Numbered from the stretch's first letter, positions 11,043 through 23,242 are shown. The stretch is 64,000 bases of DNA from Isoperla grammatica (GCA_945910005.1 OX246744.1:4969973-5033972); one strand, 5' to 3'. The notes: generated by a model not told the origin, from the letters alone. Made by a program: numbers and translations.

Positions 11043-13618
11043 TATTTTTTTTTTTTTTTTTTTTTTTTTTATTTATGACTCCAAGCACCCACAAAGCCAA
11101 GACTTGGCTTAACTGTGGTACATAATAAAAAATATTATACATAGTGACAGAACAGAACAGAAAAACGGAACATGTATTTACAATAACAAAATAATGTATA
11201 GAACTAAATACTTGAAACTACTAAGAAAGTGAACTTTACAAAAATCAATACAAATGCAGAATTAACTTGTTTGCAGTAATTAAAATATAAACGGAACATT
11301 CACAGTAAAAAGGTGTCAGAAAGTAGATGTGTTTTTAGTTCAGATTTAATTTTAGAAATAGACGACAGGGTTTTGAGTGAGGATGGTAGCATATTAAATA
11401 TAGTTGGCACAGAATAAGACAAAGAGCGTTGGCCATATTTGTTAGTATAATTAGGAACTTGTAAGGTGCCCGCCACTTTGAGCCTTGTCTCCTTACAGGT
11501 GTCCATAGGGATCTTAAAATCCGGTTTAAAATAAAAGTACAACAAAAATCTATATACGAATAAAGAATAAATTGGCAGTATATTACAAAATGAAAATATT
11601 TGTTTTCTAGAAAGTGTAGTATCGATTTTGATGTCGCATATTACCATTTTTAGCATTCTAACTTGTAGGTCTTCAACCCTTTGCGTATGGCACCGCGAAG
11701 CATTGCCCCAAGCTAGAATGCCATATAAAATTAATGATTCGGCCATAGATTGATAAACGGCTCTAAATAATGTAAAGGGCAGAATATATTTAAGTGCATA
11801 CAATCGAGAAGAGCATGAGCGTAGTTTATTACATAGTTTATCAATATGATTTCTCCAAGAAAAGTTACGATCAACAATTACGCCCAGGTACTCATACTCG
11901 TCCACACATTCTATTTTTAAACTGCAATCACAATATGTCACTTCATCCACATTATGAAGGCAATTAAAATCATGATAAATGATATTTATAGGAAAGTCTC
12001 TTTCACGATTATGGGGAGAAGAAATATGTAAAACTTTAGTTTTAGACGAGTTAATTACTAATTCATTATCGTGATTCCAACGCAGAAGGTTATTAAAATC
12101 AGTTTGCAACATTTCTTGTGCAATACGAATATCTGAATGCACGGCAAGTAAGACAGTATCGTCAGCATAAGATAAAATAATGCAAAAAATAAGACATTTG
12201 GACATAAAATTAACATAAATCAAAAATAGAGTCGGTCCCAAAATAGACCCTTGTGGGACCCCAGAATCACAAGGTGTTTCTTCACTTGATTGGCCGTTTA
12301 CTTTAACCTGCATAAATCTATTAGTTAAATAATTTTTAAACCAGTCTAACGCAATTCCACGGATGCCAATTGACTCTAAAGCTCGTAATAGTTTCTGATG
12401 GTTGAGGGTATCGAATGCTTTACTGAAATCTACAAATAATGCCAAAACTTGCATATTGTCGTTAAGTTTAGAATTGACGTAATTGGAGAACTCTAATAAC
12501 AGTGTGGAGGTACTCTTTCCTTTTTGAAAACCAAATTGTTTACTATTTATAATCCCGTATTTATTTAAGTATTCGATCAAGTTGTTAGCAACATGTCTTT
12601 CTAAAAGTTTCTCAATACTTGGCAATATTGCAATAGGTCTGTAATTAGAGTAAAGCGTATGGTCACCCTTCTTATATATTGGTTTAATTATTGATTTTTT
12701 GAGGCGCTTAGGGATGATACCGGTCTCCATCGATTTGTTTATTAACACGACTAGTACAGGAGCAATAGAGTCCTTGACAAATTGCAGGTCTTGAACACGT
12801 ATCTTATCTACACCTGGCTGTTTATTTACATTAAGTGAGTCGATCATTTCCCTAACAGTTGGAAGAGTAACTGGTTTCATGAAAAACGATTGACTCACTG
12901 GGATATTGACATTCTGAGCTCGCTGCAATGTAACAACGTCACAATCATGTTTCAACGTACTTATTTCGTCAACAAATGAATTCACAAAATTGTTTACAAC
13001 TAGGTTCACATCTACGTCTTTACACAAAAATTTATTGATTACGTCATCAACTGACATTCGTTTCTTTTTTCCAGTGATCTGGTTGATAATTTGCCACGTC
13101 TCTTTTAAGTCCCCTCGTGCGTTTAGAATTAACTCGCGATAAAACTTTATCTTTGCTTTGTTTATAGCTTTTGTAACTTTATTCCTGTACGCATTATACT
13201 CCGTTCTAAGACGGGTTTTCTTTTCACCAAGGATACAGTTTTTCCAATCTTTAAAAAGTCTATCTCTAACTTTCGTCATAATAACAAGTTCGTCAGACAC
13301 CCATATTTTGCGAGGTCTATCTCTTGACTTAGGTATTTTATTCCCCCTGAAGATAGAACTGTCATAAGCTTCTGTAAACTGTCTAGATATTATAGTGTAT
13401 ATTTCTTCTGGATCATCGGCATCACAAGCTAAGTTCCAGTTAATATTAGACAAGTTATGCTTTAATTTTCTTTCGTTAAGCGTAATTGCGACAGAGATAT
13501 TATTGTCATTAGAATGATTATTATGCGTATTAACGTTGAGAGACGTTGAGATAAAATCAATATTTGTAGATGATGATGTTGTTTGCATCAATGAACCTTG
13601 AAATAACATTTAAACTGA
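11043..13618 (-). mobile_element. 5'-truncated non-LTR retrotransposon
   Basis: The element is on the minus strand with a 26-base poly(T) at 11045-11070, which is its 3' poly(A) tail. About 230 bp of 3' UTR precede the tail. It includes the whole RT-bearing ORF but no endonuclease domain, as expected for 5' truncation during target-primed reverse transcription. Confidence 0.75.
11300..13609 (-). CDS. Non-LTR retrotransposon reverse transcriptase ORF
   Basis: The frame is 769 codons and uninterrupted. The N-terminal third (about residues 40-230) resembles the linker between endonuclease and RT in jockey/CR1-type LINEs. The RT domain spans about residues 270-560. Readable motifs are NYRPIAILPSIEKLLE (fingers), FVDFSKAFDTL (palm A), SGVPQGSILGPTLFLIYVN (palm B) and SYADDTVLL (the catalytic Asp pair). 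The C-terminal 200 residues match the usual LINE tail region (YLGVIVDRNFSWRNHI, LLYG-like box, then the HLLSD end). The N-terminal apurinic endonuclease is absent, so the element is 5'-truncated. The apparent start at 13607-13609 may simply be the first ATG in the truncated frame. Lack of stops suggests a young insertion. It is probably not expressed as a complete element. The jockey/CR1 assignment is from motif memory and is less certain than RT itself. Confidence 0.9.
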   Translation of the reverse strand: MLFQGSLMQTTSSSTNIDFISTSLNVNTHNNHSNDNNISVAITLNERKLKHNLSNINWNLACDADDPEEIYTIISRQFTEAYDSSIFRGNKIPKSRDRPRKIWVSDELVIMTKVRDRLFKDWKNCILGEKKTRLRTEYNAYRNKVTKAINKAKIKFYRELILNARGDLKETWQIINQITGKKKRMSVDDVINKFLCKDVDVNLVVNNFVNSFVDEISTLKHDCDVVTLQRAQNVNIPVSQSFFMKPVTLPTVREMIDSLNVNKQPGVDKIRVQDLQFVKDSIAPVLVVLINKSMETGIIPKRLKKSIIKPIYKKGDHTLYSNYRPIAILPSIEKLLERHVANNLIEYLNKYGIINSKQFGFQKGKSTSTLLLEFSNYVNSKLNDNMQVLALFVDFSKAFDTLNHQKLLRALESIGIRGIALDWFKNYLTNRFMQVKVNGQSSEETPCDSGVPQGSILGPTLFLIYVNFMSKCLIFCIILSYADDTVLLAVHSDIRIAQEMLQTDFNNLLRWNHDNELVINSSKTKVLHISSPHNRERDFPINIIYHDFNCLHNVDEVTYCDCSLKIECVDEYEYLGVIVDRNFSWRNHIDKLCNKLRSCSSRLYALKYILPFTLFRAVYQSMAESLILYGILAWGNASRCHTQRVEDLQVRMLKMVICDIKIDTTLSRKQIFSFCNILPIYSLFVYRFLLYFYFKPDFKIPMDTCKETRLKVAGTLQVPNYTNKYGQRSLSYSVPTIFNMLPSSLKTLSSISKIKSELKTHLLSDTFLL

Positions 13619-13804
13619 TTTTTAATTATTGTGTATTGTTGTTCTAGAAAATTTAGAGAATCGTGATGATACTCATACAAAGGGTCCTAGATAGTTTTTG
13701 AAATGGCTTAAGGTATTTGCTATTGTCACGCTATACAATAAATTTGTGTCAAAAATGTCTTGATGGCCTCGCCACTACTAATCGAAACCACTGCCTTCTT
13801 GTCC

Positions 13805-13869
13805 CCCCGACCGCGGGCGGGTGGGGTACCCCCCCCCCCCCCCCCCCCCCCCCCCACCCGCGGTCGCTC
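13805..13869. repeat. Hairpin around a 27-base poly(C) tract
   Basis: CCGACCGCGGGCGGGTGGGG on the left and CCCACCCGCGGTCG on the right are inverted copies around a run of C at 13829-13855. The open frames across it on both strands (glycine or proline runs) are artefacts of this structure. Confidence 0.6.
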
Positions 13870-14109
13870 CAAGAAGCGCTCGAACAAGAGGAAGTCCCAA
13901 CCCAGACAACATGATTCGACACAATTTATATTCATGAACCGTGTGTGTTTTTCACAGTCAAACGTTTTCACAGAATTGGGATTTAGTACCTTTGTCTGTA
14001 CAGCACTGATAAAAAAAAAGTTGCAGCCAGACAACAGACATGTATATCTTGCGGGATGTTTGTTGAGGCGGTGGATGGTTTGTGGTTTTACACGGTGGTA
14101 ACTTTGAAC

Positions 14110-14699
14110 AACATACATGAATAGTGATAGCTTTTGAATGATTCTGATAACTATAACGATTAACCTTCTATGTGTTGTTGTAAATATACTTGTCTTAAAT
14201 ATTACATTCTTCATAAGGACGTACAAATAAAGTCACTGGTGCGGGTATACTTAAAGAAATAAGCACTACGAATTATTAAGTTTGGAAGAAGAAAGTATTG
14301 AAGAATTAATTTAGGCCGTGTCGACATATCCTTGGAAGGCTTCATTTCTGTGTGTTAAAATTCCTTTTTAAAATACTTTTAAATTGTATCAAAGGAAAAA
14401 AATTATGTTCTTCTAGAGTATTCAGTGCTCTTTTTTATGAATGTTTATGAATATTTCCGTTTTTTAAATTTTTTATTCGTGTATTGTTCAAACAATTATT
14501 TCCAATAAAATAGGAACATTAAAAAAAAACGTAATTGGTTATAAGAACAAGGAAAGTACACTCAAGTTTTTAGGAGATGAGATATGCTATTGTGCTTTCC
14601 AGTTATCTTAAAGCATTTCAAAACAACTTTAACGCACAGAAATCGATGATTCCGGAGGTAAGATGGACACAACCTTAAGTTAATTCTTCAATAGAGTAT
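14110..14699. other. AT-rich DNA, nothing recognised
   Basis: No gene, domain or repeat copy that I can support. Confidence 0.35.
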
Positions 14700-15090
14700 A
14701 TTAGTGTGACGTCACGATTCCCGTGTCAACCAATGACGAACCGTATTTGTGACTCCAAACAATCATGACGGTTGACAGTTGACAGGTAGTTTTGTTTTTG
14801 CAAACATTGTAGCGAGGGTTATCCGTACAGATATTTCGTTTGCCTTAACACGAAACAGTGAAAAAGAAGTTGATTAAATTGATAAGTCAAGTATTTTAAT
14901 GATACAATTACTACTTTAAATAATTACCACATTCCAGAAAGTTGTTTGAATTCAGATAGCTCGTCCGCCATTTAATCTGACGTCATCACTAATAGAGTCT
15001 TATAGACTGTACTTCTTCCGAACTCAATTCGTGTATTTCCGTTGTCTCGTGACGTCACTGCTTAAGAATCAGCTGTTGCTAAGCAACGGG
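14700..15090. promoter_or_regulatory. Cluster of three CRE palindromes and an X-box
   Basis: TGACGTCA occurs at 14707-14714, 14978-14985 and 15050-15057, and the perfect X-box palindrome GTTGCTAAGCAAC lies at 15075-15087. CREB/ATF-type factors bind the first and RFX factors the second in animals. The cluster looks like a promoter-proximal region or an enhancer, but I could not identify a transcript next to it. The same octamer occurs in the MITE termini near 20.8, 23.2 and 33.4 kb, so a transposon origin is possible. Confidence 0.35.
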
Positions 15091-15099
15091 TCTTAGCGA

Positions 15100-18000
15100 C
15101 GTGAGCAACTAAGCCAGGCTTGGTTTATTAGGATTACATCAACCTCTTTGTAGGATTGAACCTATTATTTACGCCTCTGTAGTGTTGCAATAAGTAATTT
15201 CATGCATGCAAGAGTTACTTAGGGCAATGCGCAATAAAAATAGATAAGTTGTACTTAGTTTAAGTGTGGCTTAAGCTCACTAAGATGGTGATTATAGCTC
15301 TGGGATTGTAGAGGGAATGAATTGTAACGGTCTTACCGTGGAAGTCGTTGATGGTTTGGGAATAATTTAGATAAGTGAAATAAATTGACTTTAACTGATC
15401 CCTTAAAATGTGATTTGGAATTTGGATTATGCAATAATGTTCGCTTTTTCTGGAATCTAACAGACTTACTAATCTATTGAATGAAAGTAAATGTATTTTA
15501 TTTAAATTTTCACAAAGAAATCTATTACTATTATTTAAGTATAATATTCTTATTCATTGAGTAATCATTAATCAATATCTACATTGAATTCCTTGCTAAA
15601 GTGATTTAAAAAAAGCCAAGGAATAATATTTTGATAAAGTTTTGAACAACAAAACTATAGACACCAACATAACACTATGTGGATGTAATTAAAAATAATG
15701 TTATCATCATAATGTATTTAGTTATTACTTTATTTCGTTTAAAACCATCAAATATGTCAAACCACAGTACAGGCTGAGAAATAATGTCTTAAAAAACGAA
15801 CAAATAATATTTGAAAGAGATTAAATTTATCGTCTACCCACTGAATGACGAGAGCTGACTTATTGAGTTGGGAATAAGTCTAGAAAATAAATCCTACATC
15901 AAAGTACTGCCATATTATATGATGTCTTTGATTTCGTTGACTAGTTTTTTCAGAAATAAAAAATTAAAGTTAGATTCAGATCCCCCAGCTATTCCAACCA
16001 AATTGCCAATTTATATATCGAAGCCCCAGTAGTAAAGAGGATTGAATTGCTTTTCGGTTTGTGATTGGTTGAAATGATGGTAGTGTAGTTCAGAAAACAT
16101 TGACTCCATTGAAAACTATCCAAATACAAAACACACATACACGATACAAAATTAAAAATTTGTAAATTTTTGTTTATTTTATTTTTTGGTTATTTATAAA
16201 ATGGTGTGAACAATACCTGCGTAACTATTTTGGTCCTTGTTCACCGTTTTCAGCTAACGTATTTATATTGCCTTGACCGATAGACAATTGGCTCCGTGGT
16301 AGCGTACGAGACTCTCAAATCAAATGGTTGCGGTTTCGATTTTCTCCGAATATGGTTCTTTTCTTTCGTTTCCTTACTTGTAAGTTGAAATACGTGTTTA
16401 TTCATTTAAACGTAAAAGCATTTTCATTTTCATAATAAGTGTAGCATTTCCTACACACCTATTATTTTTAGTCTCAACATTACGGTTTGTACTTGTTCAA
16501 AACACAAACATTTTACATAATCTACAGAATATTTTACAAAATCGTGTTTTTTTCATGAAGTTTTCATCGATAATAATGGAATTTAAAATGATCTATTTAA
16601 AGAAAAAATGTTGGGTGTACACTTCGAAAAAACGTTGGCATTCATGGCAGTTTTCAGTCCGGATAGTTATTGTCTCCGTGTGTGTAGTGTATTCGATGGG
16701 AAATTTCTCAATATTATAAAACTTAACACATTGCCGGGAAAGACCCGCGTTTTATTTTCCCGCGAGTGTACTTTTAAAGTGGCCCTGCCACCGCAAAGAA
16801 AACGCTGTTCCATAAATTTCCCCCTTGGCGTTGAATAATATGAAGATAATGTTGTTAGCCAAGGTACAAATTGTGATTTATAATTTTATGTAGCGAACGT
16901 GCTCGACATGGGTGAGGGGTGTGGGGGGGGGAGGGGATGGGGGTTGTAAGAAGACGGAATCACGTCAGGGAATTTCGTAGACTTAAAGAATATTCTACGG
17001 TTGCTTCCGTTCTGAATTGAGAAAGATTGAAGAAAAGACAAATCTAGGTAAGAATACTCTTCAAGAGAGAAATGTAAAATATAAGAATCTGTGTGAACTT
17101 TAAAATATTCTAGACAATGTTTGATATTAATTCTTATATAAAAGTGTATGCATCAACCATTATAAATTGTCGTGTATTTTATCTTTTGCGATGGTGTAAA
17201 GAAACACTGTGGATAATATCGATTGTCTGATTTCATTTTTGAAACAAAATAAAATTTGAAAATTTGTAGATAAATAAAAATAAAACGATTAACATAAATA
17301 AAATATATATATATTCTGTAGTTTTCTCTGGAATTTGAGGATCATGGTTTATATATTTTACATACCGGTATCAATAATGATGAATGCATGTCATTGTCCG
17401 TGTCCGGCTCAGATGCATCCACCCCAAAAAACAGCGGCCAAAACTTGTGACAATCTCAATTAACATTGAGGGTCTATCTAGTCTTAAAGGAATTTCATTA
17501 TCAATAAAGATAATGGAGGATATCTATACTTGTTATTCACGTAAACTACACCGGATGTTTCTCATTCATACTAACTAATTTTCAGGAAGAAATCTTTAGT
17601 AGTGAAGAAAACTCAGTCTGTATTTATAAAAATCGATAGATGACCCATTAATATTTGGTGACCACAGCGGTCCAGCGCACTACTCAATATATAATAAACA
17701 TCATAACGATTACTCAACAAAATAAACATGAAAGTACTTCAATAAAATTATAGTACTCAACCCTTAATCAAAAATTATTATAGATATTGGGGTTTGTGAC
17801 ATAATTGCTGTTACCACTTTCATCAAATTTGATATTTCTTGAGACTATGATTGTAATTTCCTATATCAAATTTGATGATAGTAGTAAAAGAGTTATTATG
17901 CCACAAAAAAGGTGTTTCCGGCCTGAACACCGTAAAAAATAAATTAGTTTCTTCCCATTACTTCACACAAGACAAAAGAGTATGGTTGAATACAAATATT

Positions 18001-20760
18001 CGCATTCGTTATTGATTCAATTATATATTATATATTATTATTATATACTTCATATTATATATGAAAATTTCAACAATAATCGTCCAAACTCTCTAAGATA
18101 ACACTGCTCCTAGTGTTGGTTTATAACAGGATGAATCAAGCTAGAGTATAATCTACAAAAAGATGTATGGTTATCGTTTATTCAGATTCGAAATTTAAAA
18201 AATTACACCGTCGTAGGCTTTCGCGGCCCTAGTCAATAATTGTACCGGCTTTCGGGTATAGCCGCGGCGATAGGTTAAATCCTTTTAAGTTTAGCTCTAG
18301 AAAGATGGGTAGTACTATCCATCCAAAACGTCAGCATTTCATCAAGTTTCAATATTAAAGTAATGTTTTATACCCCTTAGATGTGTTTTGTACTGTTTTC
18401 TGCATATTCTATAACAAAAGACATCTTTATGTTTTGCATGAATTAAATAATGTAAACACATTATAAGTTGCTACTTTTGATAATTTTATACACACTATAA
18501 GTAATTTTCTCCTGTTTTTAATTAAATTTTCTGCCTGAAAAATGTTTTAGATCAATGGTAATAAGGTAACTTTACGATTTTCTCGCTACAATAGAACGCC
18601 ATAGACCTAAAACAAAGCATTTCTAATTGAATGAAGACGAACGCACAGAAAACAAAAGAGATAAAGAAGAGAAAAGGGTTCTCCAATGAATCAACAACAT
18701 TCAAATAATGACGTCTGAGATTGTGAACGCGCCGAGTAGAGAAGCTGCTCCGGTTTCGTTCGTTTGTTTTGCACCAGCGATATCGGACAAATACTGATTG
18801 GCCCCCGGCTGTGTTTACAGACACACGGATTGATTCAATCAATCAATCAATCAATCGAGGCCATTCGAAACGCCGCAAGAAAGGTTTCACACACAGTTGA
18901 AGGGTTACGTCCCTAACACAAAGAATGCTCTGAAGTGAAAGTTTCCCTGTTCGATACTGGTTTTGGAGCTTTACGCCCACAATTCAGGGGCTTCAAAGGA
19001 GAGAAGGGGAGGAAAAAGGGGAGGGGAGGGAAGGGGGGATAGTTTATTACATTCAACAAGACGCGACTCTGGACATTTCTATTCGTAACTTAGTTTGACT
19101 TTCGTTCGTCTGATGATTGAGGTTCGGAGTTTGAAATAATTTTGCAAACCAAAACGAAAAGAGTGACACGAAATTGAAGAAGTGGTGTAATTTCGTTTAA
19201 AGGGGAGTATTCACGTTACGTCACTATACGGCTGTATTGGAGGAGAAAATGTAGTTTGAGATTTAAGCTGGTAATAAACGATGAATATATCTAACTCAAA
19301 ATATGGAGAGAAGAGAACACATATTATTATATTCCCTAACACAGTTAGGCTATAATGCCTTTCTCATGAGAAAGCTTACCGTCATAGCCTTAACTTACTA
19401 GCACTGTATTGAAAAGAAAGTATGTTCCCTGAAGAATTACCAAGTAAACAATAATTACGACATACTTCACAGTATCAGAATGTATTCAGTAGATAAAATC
19501 AAGCAATTTCCTTAATTCCGTGCTTAAGTTGTTAATGTTCAAGGCACCTCTATTATAGACTTTCACTGTTCTGGATATACTCATACACTGTGCATGACTT
19601 CCTACAGTGGGTCCGTAGCTTAGTTGAGAACAAGAAAATCAGTCGATCTTGTCATTACACAAATGATGTACACCCCCACTACCTGGCTAGCACAAACATG
19701 AGACGAAATCCCGGAAGCCATAACAGAAGTTCAACCAAAGGTTACACCATGCGCACATTTCTTGGAAACACAACATCTAGTCAACTAATAGGCGTCCACA
19801 CAACCAGCAAACGGTTATATTTGATTACTATTAGACAGTTCGGACCCAACAAATTCAAGGAATCTGCGGTCGCACTCGGGGTGTGCAAACAATGTATTGT
19901 GAATGAATGAAATATCCTGCGGCGTTCTCAGCTTTGCCTCGGGCAAAGTTTAGGATTTAAATCGGGACGAAATCCGTCTCGAAACTATTGTAGTCTAGAC
20001 GTTCTACATAAAGGTGACTCTTCTAAACCACCGTTCTCTAAATTACCACGGGTGTTAGTGCCCAGAGTTTGGTTGATTAATATAGCGGTGGGACTCCATC
20101 GTTCTGTTAAGACCAAACACTCTAATAGATTATAAGGTCTTTGGCAAGACTCACCTAGACATACAGATTTGAATTGATAATCTCAGACCCAATAATAATA
20201 TAGGCTCAGACTTCAAGAGTCTGATCTGACTTTAAGAGCAGTTCGTAAGAGTTACGTTGTCTATTCGTATCTTCCAAACCAATTTTAAAATCGAAATTGT
20301 GAGAAAATAGACAAGAGTGATATTAACTTTCAATCAACTTTAACTTTAACAAAATTAACTTTCAATCAGGGTCTACGGGTAAAGAAAGCAGATATATTCA
20401 ACATTTATTGGTTTAAATTAAAAACTGTAATGCAAATATTGTATCGTCTTATTTAACCCAAACGTTATCAATTTTACTTATATTTCTCTTCGTTTAATGT
20501 AGACCCCGATACTATTTGTCTTTTGTATCTTTTTACCATTTCGATATTTTTTAAATACAAATAGAAATTAGTTCTTGTTATATAAGTGGGAGACAACAAA
20601 TACATCGTTTTGTTTGTTAATTCATTTATTTATTGGTCTTTTTCAATAAAGTTACAATATGTTTGATAAAATAGTGAACCACGTGAAGAATTCATCAGAA
20701 CAATATGGCATCTTCAAATCTCTCTTCAATAAATCAATACAGAACACCAGATGTCAGCTC
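15100..20760. other. Long stretch without recognisable genes
   Basis: I see no supported exon. Notable bits are a G-rich run at 16910-16960, a GGGGA-rich run near 19000-19040, an (AATC)n run at 18834-18857 and a small palindrome at 17819-17882. The frames at 16608-16838 and 19590-19910 (76 and 106 codons) are GC-richer than their surroundings but match nothing I recognise. A lone MITE family C end (GGGGAGTATTCACG) lies at about 19202. Confidence 0.35.
17819..17882. repeat. Short palindrome
   Basis: TCATCAAATTTGATAT and ATATCAAATTTGATGA flank about 30 bases. It may be a tiny MITE or a transcribed hairpin. Confidence 0.5.
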
Positions 20761-20764
20761 AATA

Positions 20765-21130
20765 GGGAGTATTCACGTGACGTCACATCGGCCATATTGG
20801 AGGCCACCTATAGTACTATTTCAAGTTTCATTTAGCTGTCAATGGAAAACGAATAATATTGTTTACGGGGAAATATGACAAGTTTAAACACGTATATCAC
20901 CCGATAAAGTGTACGAAAATGATTATGTGTGCCATTTTTAAACAACAAAAAGAGTGGCCGAAATGAGAGATTATTTTTTTAAGTTGATAATCAGTAATAA
21001 TGTCAAACTAAAGTTGGAGAACAGTTGAATTTCAACCAAATGCCAGCTGAAATATATTCACAATTAACTACCAATCATGTATCATTGTGGCCTCTAGTAT
21101 GGCCACCATGCACAATTTGTGAATACACCC
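20765..21130 (+). mobile_element. MITE family C, copy 1
   Basis: The element is 366 bp with imperfect terminal inverted repeats. The left end is GGGAGTATTCACGTGACGTC then CGGCCATATTGGAGGCCAC. The right end is GTGGCC...CACC then GTGAATACACCC. It is flanked by TA on both sides, which fits a TA-type target duplication. The left end carries a TGACGTCA palindrome. It has no coding capacity. Confidence 0.75.
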
Positions 21131-21440
21131 TATAGTTCATTATTAATAGACAACCATGAAATCGTAGGTCGTATGTTTCTGTATCGTTGCGATTGGATAG
21201 ATCAATGGGATTCCTGAAATGAATTTACTTTCTTCAGTTTGTCCTCTAGAGTCCTGACTGGCCTGGGGGGTTTCCTAACTTCTGCTTTGACAACAAATAA
21301 ATAAAGATTCCTTGCTGAAGTTCAGAGTTTGTCAGGTTGAAACGAAACCAATCGAAATGCGGCTCCTCCGAGGAATACGAGCTGCAAGACTCGAGACACA
21401 CATTTAGATTTAGTGAACGAATTCGGAAAATAAATGTATG

Positions 21441-22550
21441 ACTAGAGTTAAAAATACCTCAATGACCGTTTCAACACCGACTCAAGTTGACTCAATGACT
21501 GTTCAACTTACTAAAGTTGACTCAATGACCGTTTCAACACCGACTAAAGTTACGTTAATGACCGTTTCAACACCGACTAAAGTTACGTTAATGACCGTTT
21601 CAACACCGACTAAAGTTACCTCAATGACCGTTTCAGCACCGACTAAAGTTACCTCAATGACCGTTTCAACACCGACTAAAGTTACGTTAATGACCGTTTC
21701 AACACCAACTAAAGTTACGTTAATGACCGTTTCAACACCGACTAAAGTTACCTCAATGACCGTTTCAACACCGACTAAAGTTACGTTAATGACCGTTTCA
21801 ACACCGACTAAAGTTACGTTAATGACCGTTTCAACACCGACTAAAGTTACCTCAATGACCGTTTCAGCACCGACTAAAGTTACCTCAATGACCGTTTCAG
21901 CACCAACTAAAGTTACCTCAATGACCGTTTCAACACCGACTTAAGTTACCTCAATGACCGTTTCGACACCGACTAAAGTTACCTCAATGACCGTTTCAAC
22001 ACCGACTAAAGTTACCTTAATGACCGTTTCAACACCGACTAAAGTTACCTCAATGACCGTTTCAACACCGACTAAAGTTACCTCAATAGACGTTTCAACA
22101 CCGACTTAAGTTACCTTAATGACCGTTTCAACACCGACTAAAGTTACCTCAATGACCGTTTCAACACCGACTTAAGTTACCTCAATGACCGTTTCAACAC
22201 CGACTTAAGTTACCTCAATGACCGTTTCAACACCGACTTAAGTTACCTCAATGACCGTTTCAACACCGATTAAAGTTACCTCAATGACCGTTTCAACACC
22301 GACTAAAGTTACCTCAATGACCGTTTCAGCACCAACTTAAGTTACCTCAATGACCGTTTCAACACCGACTAAAGTTACCTCAATGACCGTTTCAACACCG
22401 ACTTAAGTTACCTCAAGACCGTTTCAGCACCAACTTAAGTTACCTCAATGACCGTTTCAACACCGACTAAAGTTACCTCAATGACCGTTTCAGCACCAAC
22501 TTAAGTTACCTCAATGACCGTTTCAACACCGACTAAAGTTGCCTCAACTT
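21441..22550 (+). repeat. 33-bp minisatellite, about 34 copies
   Basis: The unit begins TCAATGACCGTTTCAACACC and continues GACTAAAGTTACC. Because 33 is a multiple of three, the first half is an open frame of 11-residue repeats (MTVSTPTKVTS or MTVSTPTKVTL). A C-to-T variant (ACTTAAG for ACTAAAG) brings in stop codons from 21942 on. One unit near 22420 lacks one to two bases. I regard the frame as a by-product of the period, not as a gene. Confidence 0.85.
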
Positions 22551-22879
22551 AAACTGACAAAATAGCCAAGTCCACCTACTTCTCTATAGTTCCTAATATC
22601 AACTAGAAAGAGGTATGTTAGTGCTAAATTACAACTTTATAAGGATACTTGGAGACCCCAAACATGTATGTGACTATAATGAATGAGGTTTGTTAAATTG
22701 CCTTTCGAATTTTGTGAAAGATCTCCAGAATTGTGTTGATTTTAGTTGAGCCAATGTGCAAGAATGGGGCTGGAGATAATAATATGAGGTTTTCATAAGA
22801 CTATCTATGTTAGGATATCTCGTTATTGAAAAACAATGTATAATTTGACAAAAAAGTGTATGTTGTCATTCTATCAATA

Positions 22880-23242
22880 GGGTGTATTCACGTATTGCGC
22901 ATGGTGGCCACATTGGAGGCCACAATGGCATGTGATTGGTAGTTCGTTGTTACTATGTTTCAGCTGGCGTTTGATGCAAATTCAACTGTTCTCTAACTTT
23001 GGTTTGCTATTATCACTTAAAATCAACATAGACAAACTCTTTTGTCTCGATTACTCTTTTAATCGTTTACAAAAGCATACAATAATCATTTTCGTACACT
23101 TAGTCGGGGGATATACGTGTTCAAACTTGTCATATTTCCCCGTAAACAATATTATTCGTTTTCTATTGACAGCTAAATGAAACTTGAAATAGTACTATAG
23201 GTGGCCTCCAATATGGCCGATGTGACGTCACGTGAATACTCC
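22880..23242 (-). mobile_element. MITE family C, copy 2 (inverted)
   Basis: This is the same element as 20765-21130 in the opposite orientation. The left end GGGTGTATTCACG...GTGGCCACATTGG and right end ATGTGACGTCACGTGAATACTCC are flanked by TA. The two copies face each other across the 33-bp minisatellite, with their CRE-bearing ends outermost. Confidence 0.75.

Larger units (their letters stand above)
10951..13707. mobile_element. Inverted-repeat (foldback) element enclosing a LINE
   Basis: The left arm (10951-11042) and right arm (13619-13707) are inverted copies of one another over about 85 bp, both containing a CTATCTAGGACC core and a GTGTATTGTTG-like inner end. Related termini occur at 41845-41945, 45945-46107 and 57585-57666. 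Between the arms lies a 5'-truncated LINE with its poly(A) directly against the left arm. The simplest reading is a LINE inserted near the centre of a long palindromic MITE. A possible LINE target duplication AATTATT is visible at both inner edges. Confidence 0.6.

Noticed and set aside
13726..14226. 166-codon minus frame with a glycine run, and the opposite proline frame
   Set aside because: Both are driven by the poly(C) hairpin; no domain and no conservation evidence.
21438..21944. 168-codon frame of MTVSTPTKVTS repeats
   Set aside because: The frame is a by-product of the 33-bp period. Later units contain stops and an indel, and there are no splice or promoter signals.
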